Part shown: piece after piece, positions 18,760 to 29,084 of the stretch
Layout of the letters: each line of letters begins with the position of its first letter
How positions within the stretch are numbered: position 1 is the first letter of the stretch
Assembly: GCF_024585285.1 (NCBI RefSeq)
Contig: NZ_CP040755.1
Coordinates: 4,216,001 to 4,280,000, forward strand
Reading direction: 5' to 3'
Source: Colwellia sp. M166
GTDB lineage: Bacteria > Pseudomonadota > Gammaproteobacteria > Enterobacterales > Alteromonadaceae
Length of the DNA: 64,000 bases
The notes under the pieces: model-generated
The model's input: only the letters and a program-made list of their open reading frames with translations
Told to the model about the DNA's origin: nothing
Databases searched by the model: none
Program-made: the position numbers and the translations under genes

Positions 18760-19676
18760 ACAAGCTTTTTTTAAAACAACATGAAACCTTAAGTAAATTT
18801 CGCCTTATCAGTTTGTATTTCGCTACTGCGCTGGTTATTTTTTCTTTGTTGGGCATATTCAGTAAAGGACTTAATTTAGGCTTAGACTTTACCGGCGGCT
18901 ATTTGACCGAGTTCACTACACAAGAGTCACTTACCCAGCAAAATATGGAAACATTGTTAAGCTCATATCTACCTGACAGTTTTAGTTTGAAATCAGCTGA
19001 AAATGGCAGGCACTGGAGCGTTCAACAAGCAGATAACGAGCTAAGCTTGAAAGGAAAAGCATGGCTGAGCGATTTTTCTGAGCAAAGTGAGTTAACCATC
19101 ACACCACTAGATTCAATTTATATTGGTAGCCAAGTCGGTGATGAATTAATTAACCAAGGAGGCTTAGCGTTAATTACCTCGGTGGTAATGATATTACTTT
19201 ATCTTTCATTTAGATTTGAATGGCGTTTAGCTGCAGGTTCGGTTATCGCGCTTTGTCATGACGTTATTATCGTGTTGGGAATTTTTGCTTGGTTTGATAT
19301 TCCTTTTGATTTAACCATAGTGGCCAGTTTACTCGCTATTATAGGTTACTCATTAAATGACTCTATTATTGTCGGCGATAAAATACGTGAAATTATGAAA
19401 AGGAATAATCAACAGAGCGTTGAGAGTATTGTTAACTTGGCAATAAAATCTACCATAGTGCGAACATTGATCACCTCGGGAACCACGTTGGCAACAATAT
19501 TAGCGGTATGGATTTTTGCTGGTGAGTCATTAGCAGGTTTTGCTATGGCGCTGTTCTCAGGCGTTTTAGTTGGTACGTTTTCATCTATTACCATTTCAGC
19601 AACCGTGCCGCAATTACTCGGCTTGTCAGCAGATTATTATAACCAAAAAGAGCAAGAGCTTTGCCCGTTACCATAA
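18756..19676 (+). CDS. secF: Protein translocase subunit SecF
   Basis: The 306-aa partner of SecD has the N-terminal motif LGLDFTGGYLTEF near residues 41-53 and six membrane helices, including the conserved IGYSLNDSIIVGDKIRE segment near residues 196-212. Length is slightly short of E. coli SecF (323 aa). The start overlaps the secD stop by 4 bp, so translation is coupled. A hairpin follows 22 bp after the stop. Confidence 0.93.
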   Translation: MNKLFLKQHETLSKFRLISLYFATALVIFSLLGIFSKGLNLGLDFTGGYLTEFTTQESLTQQNMETLLSSYLPDSFSLKSAENGRHWSVQQADNELSLKGKAWLSDFSEQSELTITPLDSIYIGSQVGDELINQGGLALITSVVMILLYLSFRFEWRLAAGSVIALCHDVIIVLGIFAWFDIPFDLTIVASLLAIIGYSLNDSIIVGDKIREIMKRNNQQSVESIVNLAIKSTIVRTLITSGTTLATILAVWIFAGESLAGFAMALFSGVLVGTFSSITISATVPQLLGLSADYYNQKEQELCPLP

Positions 19677-19697
19677 AAGGGTCTTAGGCTAATGCTA

Positions 19698-19723
19698 GTG
19701 TGCCTGTAATTGTATAGGCACAC
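19698..19723. terminator. Terminator-like hairpin after secF
   Basis: An 8-bp stem (GTGTGCCT at 19698-19705 with AGGCACAC at 19716-19723) lies between the convergent secF and START-domain genes. It could serve both directions; T-runs are weak. Confidence 0.5.
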
Positions 19724-19766
19724 GACCTTTACTGCTACGGAATAAAAGTTGAAATAGCAATAAGGC

Positions 19767-20480
19767 TTAGCGTAACTCTTGAATATCTATTCGGCTTTTT
19801 TGTTGCCACTGACTGTGTGGTAGTTGCTCTCTAATATTATTGAGTGTTGTCCAAATGCCATTGAGAGTCATAGGTTTGGTGAGCCATTGCGGAATATTAC
19901 CTTTAGGGTCGACAATAAATTGGTAATTAATCTTTATTTGGTTAACTTTTGTCGGGACTATCTGCCAGTGTGCTTTAATGACTTGCATACGAACGGTATT
20001 TTTGGTGGCAGTAATGCTATCACTAGCGTCTTTTACGGCAATTTCAACTGACAAATCATTGTTTTGCCAATAATGAGAATACACCACCATTTCGCGGGCA
20101 GAAACTGGCCATAACCCTTTAAAGCGGGTAATAAATATATTTTCGTTAAGGGCTATTTGATTAATAACCTTTGCCGATTCAGCATTGTCGAGCCAATGAG
20201 GTAATAGGCTTAAGTCTTCAATAAAATAAATAAAACCAGCCAAACTAGAGGCAAGTTGCGCTTGTGCTTTTATTTCAATTAAGTCGTCATATTGGCTAGC
20301 ACGATAACTGACCTTGAGCTCGGCGTCTTGGCGCCATACTTGCCAAGCTTCATGTTTGCTTTTATCCATACTTTGAGGTGTGCTTTTTACTGCCAAGCTC
20401 GACACTGAATATAAGCTCAGTAACGTTGTTAAAAGCCATAGGGTTGTTACAGCAGATGTTTTTTTAGTTTGCTTGCTCAA
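19767..20480 (-). CDS. START/SRPBCC-like domain protein with signal peptide
   Basis: This 237-aa protein has an N-terminal hydrophobic segment (about residues 12-30), then a region that resembles bacterial START-fold lipid-binding proteins: a VWRQDAELKVSYR-type strand, FIEDLSLLPHWLDNAESAKVI, LWPVSAREMV, and a C-terminal long helix beginning near IPQWLTKP. Family members bind hydrophobic ligands. It is convergent with secF. Substrate and cellular role are unknown, and the signal peptide suggests a periplasmic location. Confidence 0.7.
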   Translation of the reverse strand: MSKQTKKTSAVTTLWLLTTLLSLYSVSSLAVKSTPQSMDKSKHEAWQVWRQDAELKVSYRASQYDDLIEIKAQAQLASSLAGFIYFIEDLSLLPHWLDNAESAKVINQIALNENIFITRFKGLWPVSAREMVVYSHYWQNNDLSVEIAVKDASDSITATKNTVRMQVIKAHWQIVPTKVNQIKINYQFIVDPKGNIPQWLTKPMTLNGIWTTLNNIREQLPHSQWQQKSRIDIQELR

Positions 20481-20710
20481 TATACTCGCCTTGTCGTTGC
20501 AAATTAAGGCAAATTACCCTATATTCCGTGCTCGGTTTAACGCAATGAACACTATTTATAGTTTATTGCGTTAGTAGCCAGACGATATAATATCGAATTT
20601 AGCATTATATAGCGTCATTAATTGCTTAATAATCAATAATGTTGTTATAAAAATTATTATAATATTCAAGCGGCACTTAGTGTGTGTCGCCACTGAACAA
20701 AGGAAAATAC

Positions 20711-22621
20711 ATGCCTGTAATTACGCTTCCCGACGGTAGTCAACGCACTTTTGAACAAGCTGTTTCTGTGATGGACGTTGCCCTTGATATTGGTCCTGGT
20801 TTGGCTAAAGCCACCATCGCTGGTCGTATTAATGGTGAATTGGTCGATGCTTGTGAATTAATTAAAGAAGATGCGGCGCTGCAACTTATTACCAGCAAAG
20901 ATAGTGAAGGTTTAGAGATCATTCGTCATTCTTGTGCACATTTGTTAGGCCATGCTATTAAGCAATTATGGCCTAACACCAAAATGGCGATTGGCCCAAC
21001 GATCGATAATGGTTTTTATTATGATGTTGACTTAGAAGAGTCAATTACCGAAGACGATTTAGTTAAGCTAGAAAAACGCATGACAGAACTTGCGCGAACT
21101 GGCTACGAAGTGATTAAGAAAACAGGTACATGGCAAGACGCTTATGATGCGTTCACTGAACGTGGCGAAAGTTATAAATTAGAAATTCTTGATGAAAATA
21201 TTGATAAGTCTGATACACCAGCACTTTATCATCATCAAGAATATATCGATATGTGTCGTGGTCCTCATGTACCTAGCATGCGTCATTGTCATCATTTTAA
21301 ATTGATGAAAGTTGCTGGCGCTTATTGGCGTGGCAATTCAGATAATAAAATGTTGCAGCGTGTATACGGCACAGCATGGGCAGATAAAAAACAATTAAAA
21401 GCTTATATAGTACGATTAGCGGAAGCTGAAAAACGTGATCACCGTAAAATTGGTAAAACCTTAGATCTTTTCCATTGGCAAGAAGAAGCACCCGGCATGG
21501 TGTTTTGGCATAACGATGGTTGGACTATTTATACTGAGTTAGAAAAATTCATTCGTGAAAAACTACACGAATATGATTACGACGAAGTTAAAGCACCAAT
21601 GATGATGGATCGCAGCCTTTGGGAAAAATCAGGTCACTGGGACAAATATGCTGATGGCATGTTTACCACTGAATCTGAAAAGCGTGAATACGCAATAAAA
21701 CCAATGAACTGTCCGGGTCATGTGCAGATATTTAACCAAGGGTTAAAATCTTACCGTGATTTACCGTTACGTATTGCTGAATTTGGCTGTTGTCATCGTA
21801 ATGAGCCATCGGGTTCTTTACATGGTTTAATGCGCGTTCGTGGTTTTACGCAAGATGATGCCCATATTTTCTGTATGGAATCTCAAGTTCAAGCGGAAGT
21901 AACCAAGTGTATCGAAATGGTCTATGACGTTTATGGCTCATTTGGCTTTGAAGACATTATTGTTAAACTTTCTACACGCCCAGAAAATCGTATTGGTAGT
22001 GACGAAATCTGGGATAAAGCTGAAGCAGGTTTAGCGCAAGCATTAACTGACAGTGATATTAAATTTGAATATTTACCGGGCGAAGGTGCATTTTACGGTC
22101 CTAAGATTGAATTTACTTTAATGGATTGTTTGGGACGTGCTTGGCAATGTGGTACTGTGCAACTCGATTTTGCTTTGCCAGAGCGTTTAGGCGCAACTTA
22201 TGTTGGTGAAGACAACGAAAGATACATTCCGGTGATGATCCATCGTGCTATTTTAGGTTCACTTGAACGTTTTATTGGTATTTTGATCGAAGAGTACACC
22301 GGCAAATTTCCAACGTGGTTATCGCCAATTCAAGCAACTGTGATGAATATTACCGACAAACAAGGTCAATATTGTGAAAAAGTTGTTAAAAAACTAAAAG
22401 AAAGTGGATTTAGAGCAAAACTAGACTTGAGAAATGAGAAGATAGGCTTTAAAATCCGCGAGCATACTTTAAAGCGTGTTCCGTATTTGTTAGTTGTCGG
22501 TGATAAAGAAATGGAAACCGGTGAAATTTCAATACGAACTCGAAGTGGTGAAGATTTAGGAACAATGTCGGTTGACGATTTTATTGCTAAATTATCGGAT
22601 GAAGTGAAGACTCGTCGCTAA
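20711..22621 (+). CDS. thrS: Threonyl-tRNA synthetase
   Basis: The 636-aa enzyme charges tRNA-Thr. I chose ATG 20711 because AAAGGAAA precedes it and [12 protein letters not shown] matches the family N-terminus; an ATG at 20684 is unlikely. Order: TGS domain (about 1-62), editing domain with [10 protein letters not shown] (near 73-82) and the later CRGPHVP block, then the class II catalytic core with [10 protein letters not shown] (zinc Cys), CHRNEPSG (motif 2) and a C-terminal anticodon-binding domain. It heads the thrS-infC-rpmI-rplT cluster, conserved in gammaproteobacteria. Confidence 0.96.
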   Translation: MPVITLPDGSQRTFEQAVSVMDVALDIGPGLAKATIAGRINGELVDACELIKEDAALQLITSKDSEGLEIIRHSCAHLLGHAIKQLWPNTKMAIGPTIDNGFYYDVDLEESITEDDLVKLEKRMTELARTGYEVIKKTGTWQDAYDAFTERGESYKLEILDENIDKSDTPALYHHQEYIDMCRGPHVPSMRHCHHFKLMKVAGAYWRGNSDNKMLQRVYGTAWADKKQLKAYIVRLAEAEKRDHRKIGKTLDLFHWQEEAPGMVFWHNDGWTIYTELEKFIREKLHEYDYDEVKAPMMMDRSLWEKSGHWDKYADGMFTTESEKREYAIKPMNCPGHVQIFNQGLKSYRDLPLRIAEFGCCHRNEPSGSLHGLMRVRGFTQDDAHIFCMESQVQAEVTKCIEMVYDVYGSFGFEDIIVKLSTRPENRIGSDEIWDKAEAGLAQALTDSDIKFEYLPGEGAFYGPKIEFTLMDCLGRAWQCGTVQLDFALPERLGATYVGEDNERYIPVMIHRAILGSLERFIGILIEEYTGKFPTWLSPIQATVMNITDKQGQYCEKVVKKLKESGFRAKLDLRNEKIGFKIREHTLKRVPYLLVVGDKEMETGEISIRTRSGEDLGTMSVDDFIAKLSDEVKTRR

Positions 22622-22704
22622 GCACTTTTTTGACTAAACACGCAACATTATTATTTAACCCAAGTAAGCTAAAAAATTAATGCTTACTTGGTCACAACGT
22701 TCTT

Positions 22705-22722
22705 TGGAGGAACATGGCTATT
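22705..22722 (+). promoter_or_regulatory. Ribosome-binding site that decides the infC start (AUU candidate)
   Basis: TGGAGG at 22705-22710 is 3 nt from ATG (22714) but 9 nt from ATT (22720). In E. coli, IF-3 represses its own synthesis by rejecting its AUU start codon. The same layout here suggests the feedback is kept. Confidence 0.55.
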
Positions 22723-23268
22723 AAAGGTGGACAACGTGGCGGGCAAAAAGAGCCAGCACATCGTTTAAATGAGTTAATCACAGGTATTGCAGGCAATGAA
22801 GTTCGTTTGATTAAATATGACGGAGAGCCTGGTGGTATCGTCACATTAGATGAAGCAATGGATCAAGCTGAAGATGCAGGTGTAGATCTTGTAGAAATCA
22901 GCCCAACAGCAAAACCTCCTGTTCTTCGCGTTATGGATTACGGCAAGTTTATCTATGAAAAAGCGAAAGAACAGAAAGAGCAGCGTAAAAACCAGAAACA
23001 AATACAGGTTAAGGAAATTAAATTCCGTCCTGGAACAGATGAAGGCGATTATCAGGTCAAACTACGCAACCTGAAACGCTTTTTAGAAGGCGGCGACAAG
23101 GTCAAGGTAACATTACGTTTCCGTGGCCGTGAAATGGCCCACCAAGAACTTGGTCTTGAAATTTTAACTCGTGTTAAAAACGATTTAGAAGAATTGACTG
23201 TAGTCGAGTTTTTCCCTCGTAGAGCGGAAGGGCGTCAAATGGTGATGGTTCTAGCCCCTAAAAAATAG
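22714..23268 (+). CDS. infC: Translation initiation factor IF-3
   Basis: The 184-aa factor prevents premature 50S joining and polices start-codon choice. The N-domain, linker ([13 protein letters not shown]) and C-domain ([26 protein letters not shown]) are all present. The ATG at 22714 leaves only 3 nt after the GGAGG box, whereas the in-frame ATT at 22720 leaves 9 nt and begins I/M-K-G-G as in E. coli, where AUU is the real start. Thus the true start may be the AUU two codons downstream. The cluster order thrS-infC-rpmI-rplT is conserved. Confidence 0.95.
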   Translation: MAIKGGQRGGQKEPAHRLNELITGIAGNEVRLIKYDGEPGGIVTLDEAMDQAEDAGVDLVEISPTAKPPVLRVMDYGKFIYEKAKEQKEQRKNQKQIQVKEIKFRPGTDEGDYQVKLRNLKRFLEGGDKVKVTLRFRGREMAHQELGLEILTRVKNDLEELTVVEFFPRRAEGRQMVMVLAPKK

Positions 23269-23289
23269 ATAATACCCGGTTTGACAAGT

Positions 23290-23317
23290 AGCTAATTATT
23301 TCTTGAAATAATTAGCT
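23290..23317 (+). promoter_or_regulatory. Perfect 12-bp hairpin in the infC-rpmI spacer
   Basis: AGCTAATTATTT (23290-23301) pairs perfectly with AAATAATTAGCT (23306-23317) around a CTTG loop. There is no following T-run, so it is not a simple terminator. Known biology in this operon is L20 repression by binding mRNA structure before rpmI; this stem is a candidate for that control or for RNA processing. Confidence 0.45.
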
Positions 23318-23448
23318 CACCGCTATTATCTTTAAGCTGGTAAACAAGGCCTACAAGTAGAGTTCAATATCTTAGCTTAATTGCTAAGCGCTAAGAAACT
23401 CTCGCCTAGTTTACTTTAAATTTGGCATAACAATGCGGAGTTATTAAC

Positions 23449-23643
23449 ATGCCTAAAATGAAAACCAATAAAGGTGCTGCAAAGCGCTTTAAACCGACAG
23501 CCACAGGCTATAAATTTAAACAAGCCGGTCTTCGTCATATCTTGACTAAACGCCGTACTAAAGTTAAGCGTCATCTTCGTGCGAAATGCATGATTGCTGC
23601 TTCTGACATAAAGTCAGTTAAAAAACTTTTACGTCACGGTTAA
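23449..23643 (+). CDS. rpmI: 50S ribosomal protein L35
   Basis: The 64-aa basic protein begins [15 protein letters not shown] and carries [15 protein letters not shown], both diagnostic for L35. It is followed 15 bp later by rplT with a GGAGAG box between. Part of the conserved IF3-L35-L20 operon. Confidence 0.96.
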   Translation: MPKMKTNKGAAKRFKPTATGYKFKQAGLRHILTKRRTKVKRHLRAKCMIAASDIKSVKKLLRHG

Positions 23644-23655
23644 TAGGAGAGATAG

Positions 23656-24015
<360 letters not shown>

Positions 24016-24038
24016 GTTTGAGATATTTGTATTGAGAT

Positions 24039-24069
24039 AAGGACGCCCTAGGCGTCCTTTTCTTTTTTT
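24039..24069 (+). terminator. Intrinsic terminator after rplT
   Basis: A perfect 9-bp stem (AAGGACGCC/GGCGTCCTT, loop CTA) is followed by TTCTTTTTTT. This ends the thrS-infC-rpmI-rplT transcript. Confidence 0.9.
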
Positions 24070-24274
24070 AATCATTCTTACTTGTTCTTTAGTTCACTTT
24101 CAGCGTTTTAAAGTACTCACTAATCTTTAACCTTGAAATTAAACTAAATTCCTTCGTATTAATGGTTTAAAATAGTTAACTGTTAATTTTAGCGAATACT
24201 ATTTTACTTCCTGTTGTAAATAGCAAAGATGATATTCGCTACAATTAGTTTAAATTTAATTTGAAGGTTTTATT

Positions 24275-25378
24275 ATGAGTGTTGCTGAACAAATTTTAGC
24301 GGTAAATAATGATTTGCCTATCCGTACTGATATCGCTGTTCATAGTGGCAAGGTACGTTCTGTTTATTGGTTAACCCCTGCGGACAGCCAACGCCTAATT
24401 AAAGAAAAAAGCTATGATGTTGCACTCGATACACCGTTAGCCATCATGGTGATCAGTGACCGTATTTCAGCTTTTGATTGCATTTGGCATGGTGAAGGTG
24501 GCATGAAAGGTGTGCCAGGTAAAGGCGCAGCATTAAATGCCATTTCTAATCATTGGTTTAAATTATTTAAAGAGCAAGGCTTAGCTGATAGTCATATTCT
24601 TGATATACCACACCCTTTTGTGTGGATAGTACAAAAAGCTAAGCCGGTAATGATTGAAGCTATTTGTCGTCAATATATTACCGGTTCAATGTGGCGTTCG
24701 TACGCTAAGGGTGAACGAGAGTTTTGTGGTATTCAATTAGCCGATGGTCTTGAAAAAGATAGTAAATTACCAACATTGCTACAAACCCCGTCAACTAAAG
24801 GCATTTTACCGGGAATTCCTGGTGTGCCAGCGGTTGATGATGTCAATATTACTCGTCAGAATATTGTCGATAATTTTACTGCTTTTAACTTCAAAGCAAT
24901 TGACGATATTGCCTTATATGAAAAGCTACTAACCGAAGGTTTTGATGTTATCTCAGCTGCGTTAGCTAAACTGGAGCAAATTTTTGTCGATACTAAGTTT
25001 GAGTTTGGTTATGTCAAAGACCGTAACGGCAATGACAAACTTATCTATATGGATGAAGTGGGCACACCTGATTCATCACGTATTTGGGATGGTGCGCAGT
25101 ATAGATTGGGCAATATTGTTGAGAATTCGAAAGAAGGTTTCCGCCAACTATTGCTGAGTCACTTCCCAGATCCCGATATCTTATTAAATAAAGACCGCAT
25201 GATTGAACGTGAAGCATTGGCCCGTGACAATGAGTTACCTGCAGCAGTGCTAATGTCATTATCTGAAACTTATCTTGCTATCGCTGAAAAAATTACCGGA
25301 AAAGCGATTGTTTTATCGAGTAACCCGAAGCAAGAGATCATTGATATTTTACGTACTGAATATCAGCTGATTGATTAG
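24275..25378 (+). CDS. purC: Phosphoribosylaminoimidazole-succinocarboxamide synthase (SAICAR synthetase)
   Basis: The 367-aa enzyme joins CAIR and aspartate in step 8 of purine synthesis. Family blocks include the N-terminal [12 protein letters not shown] loop near residues 25-33, [13 protein letters not shown] near 60-72, RQYITGSMW near 132-140, and the [13 protein letters not shown] catalytic segment near 260-272. It is the longer form (about 367 aa) found in some gammaproteobacteria rather than the 237-aa E. coli type. It is monocistronic with its own terminator. Confidence 0.93.
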   Translation: MSVAEQILAVNNDLPIRTDIAVHSGKVRSVYWLTPADSQRLIKEKSYDVALDTPLAIMVISDRISAFDCIWHGEGGMKGVPGKGAALNAISNHWFKLFKEQGLADSHILDIPHPFVWIVQKAKPVMIEAICRQYITGSMWRSYAKGEREFCGIQLADGLEKDSKLPTLLQTPSTKGILPGIPGVPAVDDVNITRQNIVDNFTAFNFKAIDDIALYEKLLTEGFDVISAALAKLEQIFVDTKFEFGYVKDRNGNDKLIYMDEVGTPDSSRIWDGAQYRLGNIVENSKEGFRQLLLSHFPDPDILLNKDRMIEREALARDNELPAAVLMSLSETYLAIAEKITGKAIVLSSNPKQEIIDILRTEYQLID

Positions 25379-25410
25379 ACACTAAAGACTAACCGTTACT
25401 GACTATAAAC

Positions 25411-25436
25411 AGCCTCGCTATTGCGGGGCTTTTTTA
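25411..25436 (+). terminator. Intrinsic terminator after purC
   Basis: AGCCTCGC pairs with GCGGGGCT (loop TATT) and is followed by six Ts. It lies about 30 bp after the purC stop. Confidence 0.88.
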
Positions 25437-25540
25437 TATCGGTAATAAAATTGCTTTCTTTGGTTTATAAGCGGCTGCTCAAGTAAGCTGCTTTTATCAT
25501 CTATTAATCGCTGCGCTCTTTTGATGCGACTGGATTGTCT

Positions 25541-25557
25541 TGCACCAATATCGCACT
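25541..25557 (+). promoter_or_regulatory. Candidate NtrC half-site upstream of glnK
   Basis: TGCACC with a 5-bp spacer and a poor second half (CGCACT) begins exactly 32 bp before the stronger site at 25573. Paired NtrC sites 32 bp apart, upstream of a sigma-54 promoter, are the arrangement at E. coli glnA. Confidence 0.4.
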
Positions 25558-25572
25558 AATCTAGCGCTCAAT

Positions 25573-25589
25573 TGCACTGTTATGGTGCT
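25573..25589 (+). promoter_or_regulatory. Candidate NtrC enhancer site upstream of glnK
   Basis: TGCACT-GTTAT-GGTGCT matches the NtrC consensus TGCACY-N5-GGTGCA at 11 of 12 defined positions. Its centre is about 99 bp before the expected sigma-54 transcription start. Confidence 0.65.
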
Positions 25590-25651
25590 TTGCTGCGTTG
25601 GTTAATGCCTTGATTTGTGTGTAGGTTGTTGAATTTAATATTCTTTTTATT

Positions 25652-26072
<421 letters not shown>

Positions 26073-26146
26073 TTAAGTACTGTTACTCGAAAACCGGCAA
26101 TTTAATTCTGTACACTTAGCCTAAAAATTTTAATAGTGAATGTAAA

Positions 26147-27439
26147 ATGAATAAAATATTAATCACACTGTTGGCGTTAACTTTTTCTCTGCCAAGTTTT
26201 GCTGCCGAGCCAGCGCTTAATGGTGCTAATACTGCTTGGATATTAACGGCTACCGCGTTGGTGCTATTAATGACCTTACCGGGTTTAGCCTTATTTTATG
26301 GCGGCTTAGTTCGTCGAAAAAATATCCTATCAATTTTAATGCAATGTTTTGCTATTGCTGGACTTTCATCCATTTTATGGTTCATTGTGGGTTACAGTTT
26401 AGCGTTTGGTGAAGGCAATGCTTGGATTGGTGATTTCAGTAAAGTGTTAATGGTAGGAATGACCAAAGAAACCCTTGCTGGTGATATTCCTGAAAGTTTA
26501 TTTGTGCTTTTTCAAATGACCTTTGCGGTGATCACGCCTGCTTTAATTATTGGTGCTTATGCTGAAAGAATGAAGTTTTCTGCAGTTTTACTGTTTTCAG
26601 GTTTATGGCTACTCGTTGTTTATGCTCCCGTAACTCATTGGGTTTGGGGTGGTGGCTGGTTAGCACAAATGGGCGTATATGATTTTGCCGGTGGTATTGT
26701 TGTCCATATTACCGCCGGTGTTGCTGCATTAGTTGCTGCGGTAGTGTTAGGGCCTCGCCATGGTTTTCCACGAACGCCAATGTTGCCACATAACCTGACA
26801 ATGACAGTAACCGGTGCGGGTATGCTCTGGGTTGGTTGGTTTGGTTTTAATGGTGGTAGTGCCTTGGCCGCTAATGGTGACGCCGCTATGGCAATGATAG
26901 TGACACATTTGTCTGCATCAGCAGGGGCATTGACTTGGGCGGCAATTGAGTGGAAAAAATTTGGTAAAGCCAGTGTTTTAGGTGCCGTTACTGGTATGGT
27001 TGCGGGCTTAGGTACTATTACGCCAGCATCAGGCTTTGTTGGACCTGGTGGCGCTTTAATTATTGGTGTTTCAGCCGGTATCGTTTGTTTTTACTCAACG
27101 GTTTATATTAAGCAAAAACTTAAAATTGATGACTCTTTAGATGTTTTTCCTGTCCATGGTATCGGCGGTATATTGGGAACTTTATTAGCCGGTGTTTTTG
27201 CCTCGACAGAGCTAGGTGCCTTTAGTGGTTTTGGCTATGCTGAAGGTATTAGTACTATGTTAGGGCAAGTTACTGTGCAGTTAATTGGTATCGGTTCAAC
27301 TATTCTTTATACCGCGGTTGTCTCTTATTTGTTATTTAAATTAGTCGGCTTTATGACTAAAGGTTTACGGGTGTCAAAAGAGCAGGAAATTACCGGTTTA
27401 GATTTAATAGAGCATGATGAGGTGGGTTATAACCTATAG
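26147..27439 (+). CDS. amtB: Ammonium transporter AmtB
   Basis: The 430-aa trimeric inner-membrane channel conducts ammonia/ammonium. It has a signal peptide (cleavage after SFAA), 11 hydrophobic segments, the family block ERMKFSAVLLFSGLWLLVVYAPVTHW with the first pore His, and the second pore His in FPVHGIGGILGTLLAG. It closes the glnK-amtB operon and is followed by a terminator. Confidence 0.95.
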   Translation: MNKILITLLALTFSLPSFAAEPALNGANTAWILTATALVLLMTLPGLALFYGGLVRRKNILSILMQCFAIAGLSSILWFIVGYSLAFGEGNAWIGDFSKVLMVGMTKETLAGDIPESLFVLFQMTFAVITPALIIGAYAERMKFSAVLLFSGLWLLVVYAPVTHWVWGGGWLAQMGVYDFAGGIVVHITAGVAALVAAVVLGPRHGFPRTPMLPHNLTMTVTGAGMLWVGWFGFNGGSALAANGDAAMAMIVTHLSASAGALTWAAIEWKKFGKASVLGAVTGMVAGLGTITPASGFVGPGGALIIGVSAGIVCFYSTVYIKQKLKIDDSLDVFPVHGIGGILGTLLAGVFASTELGAFSGFGYAEGISTMLGQVTVQLIGIGSTILYTAVVSYLLFKLVGFMTKGLRVSKEQEITGLDLIEHDEVGYNL

Positions 27440-27478
27440 GCGCTAATACTATCTTTTAAACCTGTGTTTTGCGTAAAG

Positions 27479-27506
27479 AAAGGCTTCGATAATAGAAGCC
27501 TTTTTT
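27479..27506 (+). terminator. Intrinsic terminator after amtB
   Basis: AAAGGCTTC pairs with GAAGCCTTT around a 7-nt loop, followed by a T-run. Confidence 0.88.
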
Positions 27507-27520
27507 ATGTTTAACGTAAT

Positions 27521-27832
27521 ATACCCGTACCACTTCAAGATGCAACTTCAGCGCTAAGCTAGGCATTCTGATCAAGGCGCGATACGTCGATAATGGTCTC
27601 TCACTTATCAAGTACTGCAACGCAGGACTAATTTTCTAGCATAGCTCCCTGCGGGCAAGCCGATAACGAGTCATCTCCAGCGTTATTGATTTCGATAATA
27701 GAATAACTATTCTCGGCTCTGGCATCCTGCTTCGCTCTACCTTCACCACCCAGGGTTTCGTCTTCAATCAATGCCTTGGTGCTAACCCGTTATCGACTTG
27801 CTGAAATCTGCATTTTGAAGTGGAGCGGGTAT
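27521..27832. repeat. 312-bp noncoding element with 24-bp terminal inverted repeats (MITE-like)
   Basis: The ends are ATACCCGTACCACTTCAAGA-TGCA on the left and its near-complement on the right (ATACCCGCTCCACTTCAAAA-TGCA when reversed), 24 bp with 3 mismatches. A second nested inverted repeat pairs GCAAGCCGATAACGAGT (27657-27673) with its reverse at 27786-27802. No ORF of note lies inside. Such structure suggests a short nonautonomous mobile element or a large RNA-folding repeat that may recur in the genome. It sits between amtB and pheS. Confidence 0.65.
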
Positions 27833-29072
<1,240 letters not shown>

Positions 29073-29084
29073 GAAAGCCATATA

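Noticed and set aside
25411..25540. A small gene between purC and glnK
   Set aside because: Stops in all frames and no box; the region holds a terminator and enhancer-type sites only.
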